Shown here: positions 27,225 through 35,346 of the stretch, one piece after another
Position numbering within the stretch: the first letter of the stretch is position 1
Layout of the letters: the number at the start of each line of letters is the position of its first letter
Assembly: GCF_026242045.1 (NCBI RefSeq)
Contig: NZ_JAPJDO010000003.1
Location: 248,001-312,000, forward strand
Length of the DNA: 64,000 nucleotides
Source of the DNA: Mycobacterium pinniadriaticum
GTDB taxonomy: Bacteria > Actinomycetota > Actinomycetes > Mycobacteriales > Mycobacteriaceae
Direction: 5' to 3'
Program-made: the position numbers and the translations under genes
The notes under the pieces: generated by a model
Database searches by the model: none
Seen by the model: the letters and a program-made list of their open reading frames with translations, nothing else
Told to the model about the DNA's origin: nothing

Positions 27225-28940
27225 TCATTGGGTGCCTTCGGCATACCAGGTCCGGAACCGGTCGTACTTCGGCATCTCCTCGGAGTTGGCCTTCGGATCG
27301 ATGCATACGTGCACCACGCCGACTTTTCCACTGGCGTAGGCGCGGGTGATCGCCGGCCCGATCTCGTCCTCCTTCTCGACGTACTCGCCGTGGCAGCCGA
27401 AACCCTCGGCGACCTTGTCCATCCGGACGTCCTTGCTCCAGTGCACACCGGGCTGCGGGGACGGCTGGGCGAAGGTGCGCTTGTAGACGCCCACCTCGAG
27501 GCCCCACTGGTGGTCGACGCCGACCACGCACACCAGCGGCAGGTTCTGCCGGACCGCGGTCTCCAGCTCGGCGATGTGGAACAGGAACGCCGAGTCCGAC
27601 GTCAGCAGCATGACCGGACGTTTGCCGCCGTCGGCGACCGAGGCGCCCACCGCGTAGGGCAGACCGGTCCCCAGGTGGCCGAAGTTCTGGTTCCAGATCA
27701 CGTCCCGGGGCTTGGCCTGCGAGTAGGTCCAACCGAAGATCACGGTCGCGCCGCCATCGCGAACCATGATGCCGTCGGCGGCGTTCTCGTCGAACGCCTT
27801 GGTCGCCTCGACGACGTAGCGGGCGGGATGAATCGGGGTGCGCCCGGTCGGGGCGTCCTCGGCCACCTGGGCCAGCTCCGCAGCGTCGGCCTTGATCAGG
27901 CTCGCCAGGTTGGCCGACGGGGCACGCGGGGTGTCGCGCAGCGCCTCGACCAGCTGTGGCACCACGCCGCGCAGATCGCCAACCAGCGCCACGTCGACCG
28001 GCCGGTTGACGCCGATGGCGGTCGGGTCCTGCTCGACGTAGACCCATTTGCGGTTCGCATTGTTGGCGGCCCAATGCTGGGTTCGGCCGTAGTGCATGGG
28101 TTCGCCGAGTTCGGTGCCCAGGGCGACGCACAAGTCGGATTCCTCGACGGCCTGGTTGGCGGCCGGGGAGAACAGATATGGGAACGTCCGATCCTGCAGG
28201 CCCGGGATGAACGACGTGCCCCCGGAGGTCTGGATCACCGGGCAGGCCATCAGTTCGGCCAGCGCCTTGACCTCCTGCTGGGTGCGGGACGTGTGCACAC
28301 CGTGGCCGACCAGCAGCACCGGGCTCTTGGCCTCGCGGATCAGCTGCACGGCCTCGGCCACCTCGCGGCTGCCCGCGCCCTGGTTGACCAGCCGGTAGCT
28401 GGACGGCGCCGGCGCCGCATCGACGTCCAGCTCGTCGAGGATGACATGCGACGGGAACTCGACATAGGACGGGCCCGGGGTGCCCGACATCGCCCGGCGG
28501 ATGGCCTCGTGGATGATCTCGTCGGTCTGGTCGGCGTACTCGATGGAGCTGCTGTACTTGACCGAGGGCGCGAACAGGCCCTCCTGCTGGACGAACTGGA
28601 TCCGGCCGCGGCGCACCCTGCGCTCGGTGATGCGGGCGCGCTGCCCGCCGAGGAAGATCACCGGTGAATTCTCGACGAGCGCGCACATCATCGCCCCGGC
28701 GATATTCGCGACGCCGGGGCCCAGGGTGCCGATGCACAGACCGGGCCTGCCGGTCATTCGCGACGCGGCCTCGGCCATGAAGCCCGCACTCAGCTCGTGG
28801 TGCGGGGCCACCACCGACCAGCCGCGCGCGTCGGCTTCGGTGAACATGTGCACGAAGTTCGGGTCCGGGATACCGAACAGTGTGTTCACACCCTCGGCCT
28901 CGAACAGGTCGAGAATGCGTTTGTAAACCGGTACACCCAT
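27225..28940 (-). CDS. Thiamine-diphosphate-dependent enzyme, acetolactate synthase/2-hydroxyacyl-CoA lyase-like
   Basis: A 571-residue ThDP enzyme with N-terminal pyrimidine-binding, central and C-terminal pyrophosphate-binding domains. The activating glutamate is Glu49 in APHHELSAGFMAEA. The usual GDG...N cofactor motif is altered: residues 448-450 read SDS and the distal asparagine is Asp476 in GVDHQWG, though the Mg-binding Asp449 is kept. Members join or split C-C bonds next to a carbonyl (oxalyl-CoA decarboxylase, 2-hydroxyacyl-CoA lyase, benzoylformate decarboxylase). AAGGAGCTAGAC precedes the ATG. With four acyl-CoA dehydrogenases upstream and an ALDH downstream, lyase cleavage of a hydroxyacyl-CoA to an aldehyde is the favoured inference. 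Confidence 0.85.
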   Translation of the reverse strand: MGVPVYKRILDLFEAEGVNTLFGIPDPNFVHMFTEADARGWSVVAPHHELSAGFMAEAASRMTGRPGLCIGTLGPGVANIAGAMMCALVENSPVIFLGGQRARITERRVRRGRIQFVQQEGLFAPSVKYSSSIEYADQTDEIIHEAIRRAMSGTPGPSYVEFPSHVILDELDVDAAPAPSSYRLVNQGAGSREVAEAVQLIREAKSPVLLVGHGVHTSRTQQEVKALAELMACPVIQTSGGTSFIPGLQDRTFPYLFSPAANQAVEESDLCVALGTELGEPMHYGRTQHWAANNANRKWVYVEQDPTAIGVNRPVDVALVGDLRGVVPQLVEALRDTPRAPSANLASLIKADAAELAQVAEDAPTGRTPIHPARYVVEATKAFDENAADGIMVRDGGATVIFGWTYSQAKPRDVIWNQNFGHLGTGLPYAVGASVADGGKRPVMLLTSDSAFLFHIAELETAVRQNLPLVCVVGVDHQWGLEVGVYKRTFAQPSPQPGVHWSKDVRMDKVAEGFGCHGEYVEKEDEIGPAITRAYASGKVGVVHVCIDPKANSEEMPKYDRFRTWYAEGTQ

Positions 28941-28942
28941 GT

Positions 28943-29917
28943 CTAGCTCCTTGCTCGATATCGTTGTGCGAGTCGTTGGCGGTGCACTGTCGGGGACCCG
29001 AACAGCGAACGGTTGAGGGCGGCACGTTTGAGATAGACGTGGATACCGCTTTCCCACGTGTAGCCGATCCCGCCGTGCAACTGCATCGCCTTGCCGGCAA
29101 TGTCGACGGCAGCACTGCCGGCGTAGGCCTTGGCCATCGCGGCCGCGGTGGCGGCATCAGGTTGGTTCGCACCGATGGCTTGGACTGCGGCGCTGACCAA
29201 TTGGCGGGACACGGCGACGGTGACCTGCATGTCGGCGCAGGCGTGCTTGACGGCCTGGAACGAGCCGATGGGCCTGTCGAACTGCCGGCGAACCTTCGCA
29301 TAACCGACCGTGGCGGCGAGCATGGCCTCGGCGACGCCGAGACTGTCACACGCCACCGCGACGGCGGCTCGGTCACGCAGGCGGTGGACCTGGGCCTGTG
29401 GGTCCCCGGCGAAGCGATGCACGTGGGTGACCTCACCCGCCGCGGTGACCACGGCCAGCCGGCGCGTCTCGTCCAGCACGGGCTGCGGGGTGACCGTCAC
29501 AGCACGCTCGATGACCACGTCGCCCTCGATCATCAGAATCCGGTCGGCGCCTTCGGCGTCGGGCACGAATTCCAGCGGTTCGAATGCCACGGCCACCCGA
29601 CTGGCGCCGGAGGCGATATCTGCCAGCAGCCGATCGCGGGCTTCGCTGGGCTGCAACGCATTGACCGCACCGACCGCCAGCACCGCGCTGCCGAGGAAGC
29701 TGTTGACGCTCACCGCGCGTCCCATCTCCTCACAGATCACGGCCACCTCGGCGAAGGTCGCCCCGGCACCGCCGAGGTGCTCGGGCACTTCGAGCCCGGT
29801 CCACCCCGCGTCAGCCAGCACCGCCCAGTCGACCGTCTTGTCCTTGGCCAGTAGATCCCCCGCCACCGAGCGGAGTTCGGCGTGGAATTCGTCGAATTCT
29901 GAAATCTGTGTCGCCAT
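28943..29917 (-). CDS. Acyl-CoA dehydrogenase family protein, short subunit (FadE)
   Basis: A 324-residue FAD-dependent acyl-CoA dehydrogenase, shorter than the usual 380-400. The N-terminal helical part is reduced (EVPEHLGGAGATFAEVAVIC), the middle beta domain is weak, and the C-terminal helical domain is well kept (RRQFDRPIGSFQAVKHACAD, then LHGGIGYTWESGIHVY). This is the profile of the beta-like subunit in the alpha2-beta2 FadE enzymes of actinobacterial steroid catabolism. Its ATG shares one base with the stop of the full-length FadE upstream (TAATG), so the two are probably subunits of one enzyme. Confidence 0.88.
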   Translation of the reverse strand: MATQISEFDEFHAELRSVAGDLLAKDKTVDWAVLADAGWTGLEVPEHLGGAGATFAEVAVICEEMGRAVSVNSFLGSAVLAVGAVNALQPSEARDRLLADIASGASRVAVAFEPLEFVPDAEGADRILMIEGDVVIERAVTVTPQPVLDETRRLAVVTAAGEVTHVHRFAGDPQAQVHRLRDRAAVAVACDSLGVAEAMLAATVGYAKVRRQFDRPIGSFQAVKHACADMQVTVAVSRQLVSAAVQAIGANQPDAATAAAMAKAYAGSAAVDIAGKAMQLHGGIGYTWESGIHVYLKRAALNRSLFGSPTVHRQRLAQRYRARS

Positions 29918-31089
29918 TACGCAGTGCTCGGCTCTCGGGGCAGGCCCAGGCCGCGTTCACCGATGATGGTGCGTTGGATCTCACTGGCGCCGCCGGGGAT
30001 GGTCCACTCCCAGGAACCGATGAAATCCAGCATCCAGGCACCCGACTCCCACCCACTCGACATCGGCTTGGCCAATTGGGTGTGAACTTCCAGGCCGCCG
30101 ATCTCGGTGGCGAAATCGGTGATCCGCTGCAGCAATTCGCTGTAGAACAACTTCACGATCGACGCATCCGCCGGCCCGGCGTCGCCGGCCTCGCTCCGCT
30201 GCACCAGATCGCGGCACAGTCCACGCAGACCGGTCAATTCGATCTCGAACTGGGCCAATCGGTCCGCGACGACCGGCTCGTCGACCGGGCTCGAGTCCAC
30301 CAGCCAGCGGAAGCCCGCATTGCCCAGCCGCTCGGCCAATTCCAGCATCGTCATGCCCCGCTCGGCGCCCAGGGTCGCCTGCGCGACCTGCCAGCCCTGG
30401 TTCTGGCCACCGACCAGATTGGCTGCGGGGATTTCCACACCGTCGAGGAAGATCTCGCAGAAATGCGAGTCGCCGATGGCATTGCGGATCGGGCGCACCT
30501 CGACACCCGGGGTGGTCATGTCCAGCAAAAAGTACGAAATTCCCTTTCGTTTGGGCGCATCGGGATCGGTGCGGGCCAGTAGCAGACACCAGTCGGCGTG
30601 CGCACCTCCACTGGCCCAGAGCTTCTGCCCGTTCACCACATAGTTGGCGCCGTCCTTGCGGGCCGTCGTGCGCAGCGCGGCCAGATCCGATCCGGCGTCC
30701 GGTTCGGAGAATCCCTGCACCCAGATCTCACCGTCCAGGATCGCCGGGAGATGGCGCTGTCGTTGGTCGTCGGTGCCGGCCACCAACAGCGTGGACGCCG
30801 CGTGGTGGATACCGACGAACGCCAGCACCAGTCGGGGTGCGTCGGCCGCGGCCAATTCCTGATACAGCACAACCTGTTCGGGCACCGACATCCCGCCGCC
30901 CCACCGCGCCGGCCAGTGCGGCACGGCATACCCTGCGCTGTGCAGTTCGGCGAACCAGTGTTTCTGGAACGCGACGAATTCGTTTTCGCCGACTCCGGTC
31001 TGGGCTTGCCGCCAATCCTCGGGTACATGTTCGGCGCACCAGCGCCGGACGGTGGCACGGAATTCCGCCAGTTCGCTGACCCCCGTCAC
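29917..31089 (-). CDS. Acyl-CoA dehydrogenase, full-length subunit (FadE)
   Basis: A 390-residue acyl-CoA dehydrogenase. The flavin-binding beta domain has QGFSEPDAGSDLAALRTTA and LWASGGAHADWCLLLART, and the C-terminus ends with IPGGASEIQRTIIGERGLGL, the standard FAD-contact block of mycobacterial FadEs in which the usual MCAD-type Glu position is Gly. Introduces a double bond between C2 and C3 of an acyl-CoA, passing electrons to ETF. The GTG start overlaps the preceding stop as GTGA. Probable partner: the short FadE encoded immediately downstream. Confidence 0.92.
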   Translation of the reverse strand: MTGVSELAEFRATVRRWCAEHVPEDWRQAQTGVGENEFVAFQKHWFAELHSAGYAVPHWPARWGGGMSVPEQVVLYQELAAADAPRLVLAFVGIHHAASTLLVAGTDDQRQRHLPAILDGEIWVQGFSEPDAGSDLAALRTTARKDGANYVVNGQKLWASGGAHADWCLLLARTDPDAPKRKGISYFLLDMTTPGVEVRPIRNAIGDSHFCEIFLDGVEIPAANLVGGQNQGWQVAQATLGAERGMTMLELAERLGNAGFRWLVDSSPVDEPVVADRLAQFEIELTGLRGLCRDLVQRSEAGDAGPADASIVKLFYSELLQRITDFATEIGGLEVHTQLAKPMSSGWESGAWMLDFIGSWEWTIPGGASEIQRTIIGERGLGLPREPSTA

Positions 31090-32012
31090 GTGTACAACCC
31101 GCTCAAGCCGTGGGCGCCGACGGTGCGGGTCAAGTGATCCCGGGTCGCCGAGATTCCCCACGGCAACCGCCGCAGTGGCTGGCTGTACCGCGACAGCCAG
31201 GACAGCGTGGTTTCATCGCAGAATCCCGTGGCACCGTGCAGCTGATGACATACCCGGAACACGACTTCGGCGGCTTCCAGGGCCGCCATCCGCAACGCCA
31301 GTGCGTCATCGAGCGCCTCGGGACGCCCGGTGGCGATACTCCACAGCGCATATTTCGCCAGGATGTCGACACCGCTGCGCTCCACCTCCGCGTCGGTCAG
31401 CTGAAACTGCACGCCCTGGAAGGACGACAGCGTCTGGCCGAACTGCTTGCGGAGGCTGACGTGCGCGATCGTGAGTTCCAGCGCGCGGTCGAGCATGCCC
31501 AGCAACGTCCAACACGGCAACACCAACCCGAGCGGGACGTCGGCGGCGCCCCCGGCATCCAGCGCGCTCAGTTCGAGCTCCGTGACAAAGGCCGGTCCCG
31601 CCGGGCCACGACCGGTGACACTGCTCCGGTCACCGGCCACTGTGACTGCGGTCCAACGGCTTTCCAGACCGGCCAGTGCTGCCGCCGGCCGATTCTGCGC
31701 CACCACGACCAGCCCGTCGGAGTCCAGATCGGTGGGGACCGCCAACCGCTCGGCGACCGGGTAAGGCAGCGCCCAGTAGCCCGCGCTGCGGCACAGCGCC
31801 GCCGCCGCCTCCAAACCGTCCGGGTCGGTGCGCGGATCGAGATCGAACGCCCCGAGTTCGGCCAGCGCCGGTCCGACCAGCGAGTCGCGTAGCTCCGGCT
31901 TGGTCTCGGCTTGTTGCACCAACTGATCGCCGCCGGCCATCTCGAACGCGCGAAGCGCCTGGCGGCCATACTCTTTGGCATCCTTGCCCAGGTCAAGAAG
32001 CATGTCGCTCAC
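31086..32012 (-). CDS. Acyl-CoA dehydrogenase family protein, short subunit (FadE)
   Basis: A 308-residue, shortened acyl-CoA dehydrogenase homologue. The N-terminal part is degenerate (Ala-rich helices, LCRSAGYWALPYPVAERLAV), while the C-terminal half retains SLRKQFGQTLSSFQGVQFQL and HQLHGATGFCDETTLSWLSR. As with the other short FadE of this operon it follows a full-length FadE with a GTGA stop-start overlap, which defines the GTG start and suggests a heteromeric enzyme. Confidence 0.87.
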   Translation of the reverse strand: MSDMLLDLGKDAKEYGRQALRAFEMAGGDQLVQQAETKPELRDSLVGPALAELGAFDLDPRTDPDGLEAAAALCRSAGYWALPYPVAERLAVPTDLDSDGLVVVAQNRPAAALAGLESRWTAVTVAGDRSSVTGRGPAGPAFVTELELSALDAGGAADVPLGLVLPCWTLLGMLDRALELTIAHVSLRKQFGQTLSSFQGVQFQLTDAEVERSGVDILAKYALWSIATGRPEALDDALALRMAALEAAEVVFRVCHQLHGATGFCDETTLSWLSRYSQPLRRLPWGISATRDHLTRTVGAHGLSGLYT

Positions 32013-33184
32013 TTCGCCCCGGCCAGCAACGAGCGGGACAACAGGATGCGCTGCATCTCGATGCTGCCCGAGGACACCGTGGAAGCCTGCGAGTACCGCC
32101 AATGGTCCTCGACCTCACCGAGGAACCACCCGGCTCGCGGATCATCATGGGCAACTTCGGCGGCGATGTCGGTGAGCACCTCGGCGCTGTCCTGATCCAG
32201 CTTGGTCACCGCGATCCGATAGGCGGCGGCGTCGCCGGGTTTGATCTGGCCACTGTTCTGCAACTCGACCACCCGGTACGCCATCAACCGGGCCCGGCGG
32301 CAGTGGGTGAGCATCCGCACCCACCGTCCCCGCAACTCGGCGGGCAACTCCTCCCACCGATCGCCGAGAACGGTAGGGGCGGCGGCCAACAGCCGCTCGC
32401 AGCGGGCGTAGCGCGCGATGCCGACACGTTCGAAGGACATCACGTCCTGCACGATCGACCATCCGTCGTCGACGGTGCCCAGCACGTCGGCCTCGGTGAC
32501 GCGCAGGTCGTCGAAGAACACCTCGTTGAGGTGGTGGGGGCCCAACATCGTGCGGATCGGCCGGACTTGGATGGCCGGATCGTTCATCGGAACCAGGAAG
32601 ATCGTCAGGCCCTGCTGCTTCTTGGCGACGCCACCGTCGCCGACCCTGGTGGTGCGGGCCAGCAGGAAACACCATTGCGCCATGGTGGCGTAGGACGTCC
32701 AGATCTTCTGCCCGCTCACCAGCCAGCCGTCCGACCCGTCCGCGGCTCGGCGCGCTGTGGTCCGCAACGACGCCAGATCGGATCCGGCTTCCGGCTCGGA
32801 GAAGCCCTGGCACCAGATCACCTCACCGGCCGCGATGGGTGGCAGGTGCCTGCGCTGCTGCTCCGCGGTGCCGTGCTTCATGATGATCGGCCCGACCCAG
32901 TTCACCCCCATGTACTGGGCACCGCGTGGTTCGTGGTGGGCCCACATCTCCTCGCGCACCACGGTCTGCTCCCAGACCGATGCCTCCCGGCCGCCGAACT
33001 GCTCGGGCCAGGCCATGCACAGCAGGTGGCGCCGCGCCAGTGTGCGGCAGAACTGCTGGGCTGTTTCGAGATCCGCCGGATCGTCGGTGAAGGCACCCAG
33101 GAAGTGTTCGGGGACTTGTTCTTTCACCAACGAGCGCAGTTCGGTCCGCAACTCGTCGGCCTGCTCACCCATCTGAAATTCCAC
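32009..33184 (-). CDS. Acyl-CoA dehydrogenase, full-length subunit (FadE)
   Basis: A 391-residue acyl-CoA dehydrogenase with WCQGFSEPEAGSDLASLRTTA, a complete beta domain (IRTMLGPHHLNEVFFDDLRV) and the C-terminal SGSIEMQRILLSRSLL. GTG was chosen since GGAGGT lies nine bases before it; an ATG four codons later has only a weak site. It begins three bases after the CoA-transferase stop and overlaps the following short FadE gene, with which it likely forms the first of two alpha/beta pairs. Confidence 0.9.
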   Translation of the reverse strand: MEFQMGEQADELRTELRSLVKEQVPEHFLGAFTDDPADLETAQQFCRTLARRHLLCMAWPEQFGGREASVWEQTVVREEMWAHHEPRGAQYMGVNWVGPIIMKHGTAEQQRRHLPPIAAGEVIWCQGFSEPEAGSDLASLRTTARRAADGSDGWLVSGQKIWTSYATMAQWCFLLARTTRVGDGGVAKKQQGLTIFLVPMNDPAIQVRPIRTMLGPHHLNEVFFDDLRVTEADVLGTVDDGWSIVQDVMSFERVGIARYARCERLLAAAPTVLGDRWEELPAELRGRWVRMLTHCRRARLMAYRVVELQNSGQIKPGDAAAYRIAVTKLDQDSAEVLTDIAAEVAHDDPRAGWFLGEVEDHWRYSQASTVSSGSIEMQRILLSRSLLAGAK

Positions 33185-33186
33185 CC

Positions 33187-34353
33187 TCAGACCACCTCCC
33201 CGGTTTCGGCATCGGAAAGCTCCAGTTCGCTCAGGACGTCCTGGGTGTCGGCGCCCAGCTCCGGCGCCGGACCACGAACGTGTCCCGGTGTGCGGGAGAA
33301 CCACGTCGGGACGCCAGGGAACCGAACCGGACCGTATTGGGTCTGCACCGTCTCGAACAGCCCGACCGCATTGAGATGCGGGTCATCGAACAACGCATCC
33401 GGGGTGTTGATCGGCGCCGCCGGTATCTCCAGTTCACCGAACAGCGCCAGCCATTCGGCGGTGGTGCGTTCCTCGAGTGTTTTGGCCACCAAGCCGTACA
33501 CGGTGTCGATCTGCTGGGCGCGTTGTTCGAGCGTCGCGTGCTCGTCGGTCACCCAGGGCGGTTGCACCGCGTTGATGAACGCGTTCCAGTGCTTGTCGTT
33601 GTAGATCAGCGCCGCGATCTGGCCGTCGGCGGTGCGATAGGGGCGGCGATTGGGCGCGACGGTGCGCGGGTAGACGGCGGGCCCCAGCGGAGGGTCGAAC
33701 ATCGCGCCGTTGGCGTGCTCGACCAGCATGAAGGAGGCCATGGTCTCGAACATGCCGACCTCGACCTCCTGCCCCTCACCGGTGCGTTCACGGTGGAACA
33801 GCGCCATCATGGTCGAGTACAGGGCGGTGAGTCCGGCTACCTTGTCCGCCATGATGGTGCCGACATAGTTGGCATCCCCGGTCAGTTGTTCCTGGACGGC
33901 GGGAATCCCGCATTCGGCCTGAATGGTGTCGTCGTAGGCGGGCCGGTCCCGTTCCGGACCCCGGCGACCGTACCCGTAGCAGTTGGTGTAGACGATGCGC
34001 GGATTGATCACCGAGACCGTCTCATAGTCGAAGCCCAGCTTGGCGATCGCCTTGGCCCGCATCGAGTGGATGAAGACATCGGCTCGGGCGATGAGGGCGC
34101 GCAAGGCTTCCCGGCCTGTGTCGGTGCGCAGATCGAGCACCACACTGCGCTTACCGCGGTTCACGTTGACGAACACGCCGCTCATGCCGGGGGCCGGTCC
34201 GACCGAGATGAACCGGGTGTTGTCCCCTTCCGGCGGTTCGACTTTGATGACGTCGGCACCCATGTCGGCCATGATCTGGGTGCAGTACGGCCCCATCACC
34301 ATGGCGGTGAGGTCGACGACCCGAACCCCCGCCAGCGGACCGCTGCTGTTCAT
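33187..34353 (-). CDS. CaiB/BaiF-type (class III) CoA transferase
   Basis: A 388-residue family III CoA transferase, which moves CoA from a donor thioester to an organic acid. Family marks: VVDLTAMVMGPYCTQIMADMGADVIKVEPPEGD at the start (cited in pieces: MGADVIKVE), KRSVVLDL, and the catalytic Asp region RPAYDDTIQAECG. Sequences like this activate bile-acid-like, cinnamate-like or other carboxylates. ATG overlaps the upstream SDR stop as ATGA. Together with the two acyl-CoA synthetases of the divergent operon it gives the pathway three CoA-activation steps. Confidence 0.92.
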   Translation of the reverse strand: MNSSGPLAGVRVVDLTAMVMGPYCTQIMADMGADVIKVEPPEGDNTRFISVGPAPGMSGVFVNVNRGKRSVVLDLRTDTGREALRALIARADVFIHSMRAKAIAKLGFDYETVSVINPRIVYTNCYGYGRRGPERDRPAYDDTIQAECGIPAVQEQLTGDANYVGTIMADKVAGLTALYSTMMALFHRERTGEGQEVEVGMFETMASFMLVEHANGAMFDPPLGPAVYPRTVAPNRRPYRTADGQIAALIYNDKHWNAFINAVQPPWVTDEHATLEQRAQQIDTVYGLVAKTLEERTTAEWLALFGELEIPAAPINTPDALFDDPHLNAVGLFETVQTQYGPVRFPGVPTWFSRTPGHVRGPAPELGADTQDVLSELELSDAETGEVV

Positions 34354-35264
34354 TCTGTGCCCCTTGCCATCCCGAAGCTGTGGCCGATGTGAGCGTTGTG
34401 CCCGTCGGGTACCACCGGGAAGACCAGCGGGTTGCTGATGTCGCGGATCTCCTCGATGCGAGCGCCCACCTGGTCGATGGTCCACGCCGGCTGGTAGACG
34501 CCGACGGATTCGGCGACCACCACCCGGGCGACCCGACCCGCGATGGCGGTGAGGATTTCCCCGGTGACCGAGCAGGATTCGTGCGCCAGCCAGCCGACCA
34601 CCGGGGCGACCAGATCGGCACCCATCGGCGGGTAGGCGGAGGTGTCCAGCCCCTCGGCCATCCTGGTCACCGCCGCCGGGACGATCACGTTGCAGCGCAC
34701 ACCGTGTTCGGCGCCTTCCAGCGCGGCGACATCGGACAGTCCGATCACCCCGGCCTTGGCGGCGGCGTAGTTGGCCACCGCATGGTTGCCATAGAGCCCA
34801 CCGATCGACGAGGTCAGGACGATACGACCGTAGCCGGCCTGACACATCAACGGAAAAGCCGACCGCACAACGTGGAACGCGCCGCGCAGGTGCACGTCGA
34901 GCACCGCGTCGAAATCCTCCCCGGCCATCTCCGACAGCGGTGCGCGCCGCACGATCCCGGCATTGTGGATCAGGATGTCGATCCGGCCGTACCGCTGTGT
35001 CGCCGCCCCGACGATCGCCTGACCGCCCACCGCTGTCGCCACCGACTCCGTGGAGGCGATCGCCTCCCCGCCGGCCGCGATGATCTCGTCGACCACCTGA
35101 TGCGCCGGCCCGATGTCGTCACCCTCGCCGGTCAGGGCTCCTCCGGGGTCGTTGACCACGACCTTGGCGCCCAGGCCGGCGAGCAGCAGCGCGTATTCGC
35201 GGCCGAGACCACGGCCGGCGCCGGTGATGACGGCCACCCGATCGTCGAACCTCCGGTCAGCCAC
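34350..35264 (-). CDS. SDR-family dehydrogenase, HSD17B4/3-hydroxyacyl-CoA dehydrogenase-like
   Basis: A 304-residue SDR. It has ITGAGRGLGREYALLLAG, the acidic NAD-selecting VVVNDPGGA that is typical for peroxisomal multifunctional enzyme type dehydrogenases, and catalytic YAAAKAG. This group oxidises 3-hydroxyacyl-CoA thioesters in beta-oxidation of steroid side chains and branched acids, which suits the FadE-rich context. The start is uncertain: GTG at VADRRFDDRVAV places the Rossmann fold at the usual distance, but another GTG nine codons upstream is possible. About 80 bp separate it from the monooxygenase gene. Confidence 0.87.
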   Translation of the reverse strand: MADRRFDDRVAVITGAGRGLGREYALLLAGLGAKVVVNDPGGALTGEGDDIGPAHQVVDEIIAAGGEAIASTESVATAVGGQAIVGAATQRYGRIDILIHNAGIVRRAPLSEMAGEDFDAVLDVHLRGAFHVVRSAFPLMCQAGYGRIVLTSSIGGLYGNHAVANYAAAKAGVIGLSDVAALEGAEHGVRCNVIVPAAVTRMAEGLDTSAYPPMGADLVAPVVGWLAHESCSVTGEILTAIAGRVARVVVAESVGVYQPAWTIDQVGARIEEIRDISNPLVFPVVPDGHNAHIGHSFGMARGTE

Positions 35265-35346
35265 GGCCCGCGCCGCCGACCGTAACGTCACGGCGGGGAA
35301 TCGCCGGATCTTTCGCCCTGGTGTTACTTTCGTGCGCCATCGGCGA

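Noticed and set aside
25738..29436. A continuous 1232-codon minus-strand frame spanning the ALDH and ThDP genes
   Set aside because: Only its last 478 codons (ALDH) have family motifs; the rest is an Arg/Gly/Pro-rich shadow of the ThDP and FadE genes in another frame, a common effect in high-GC DNA.
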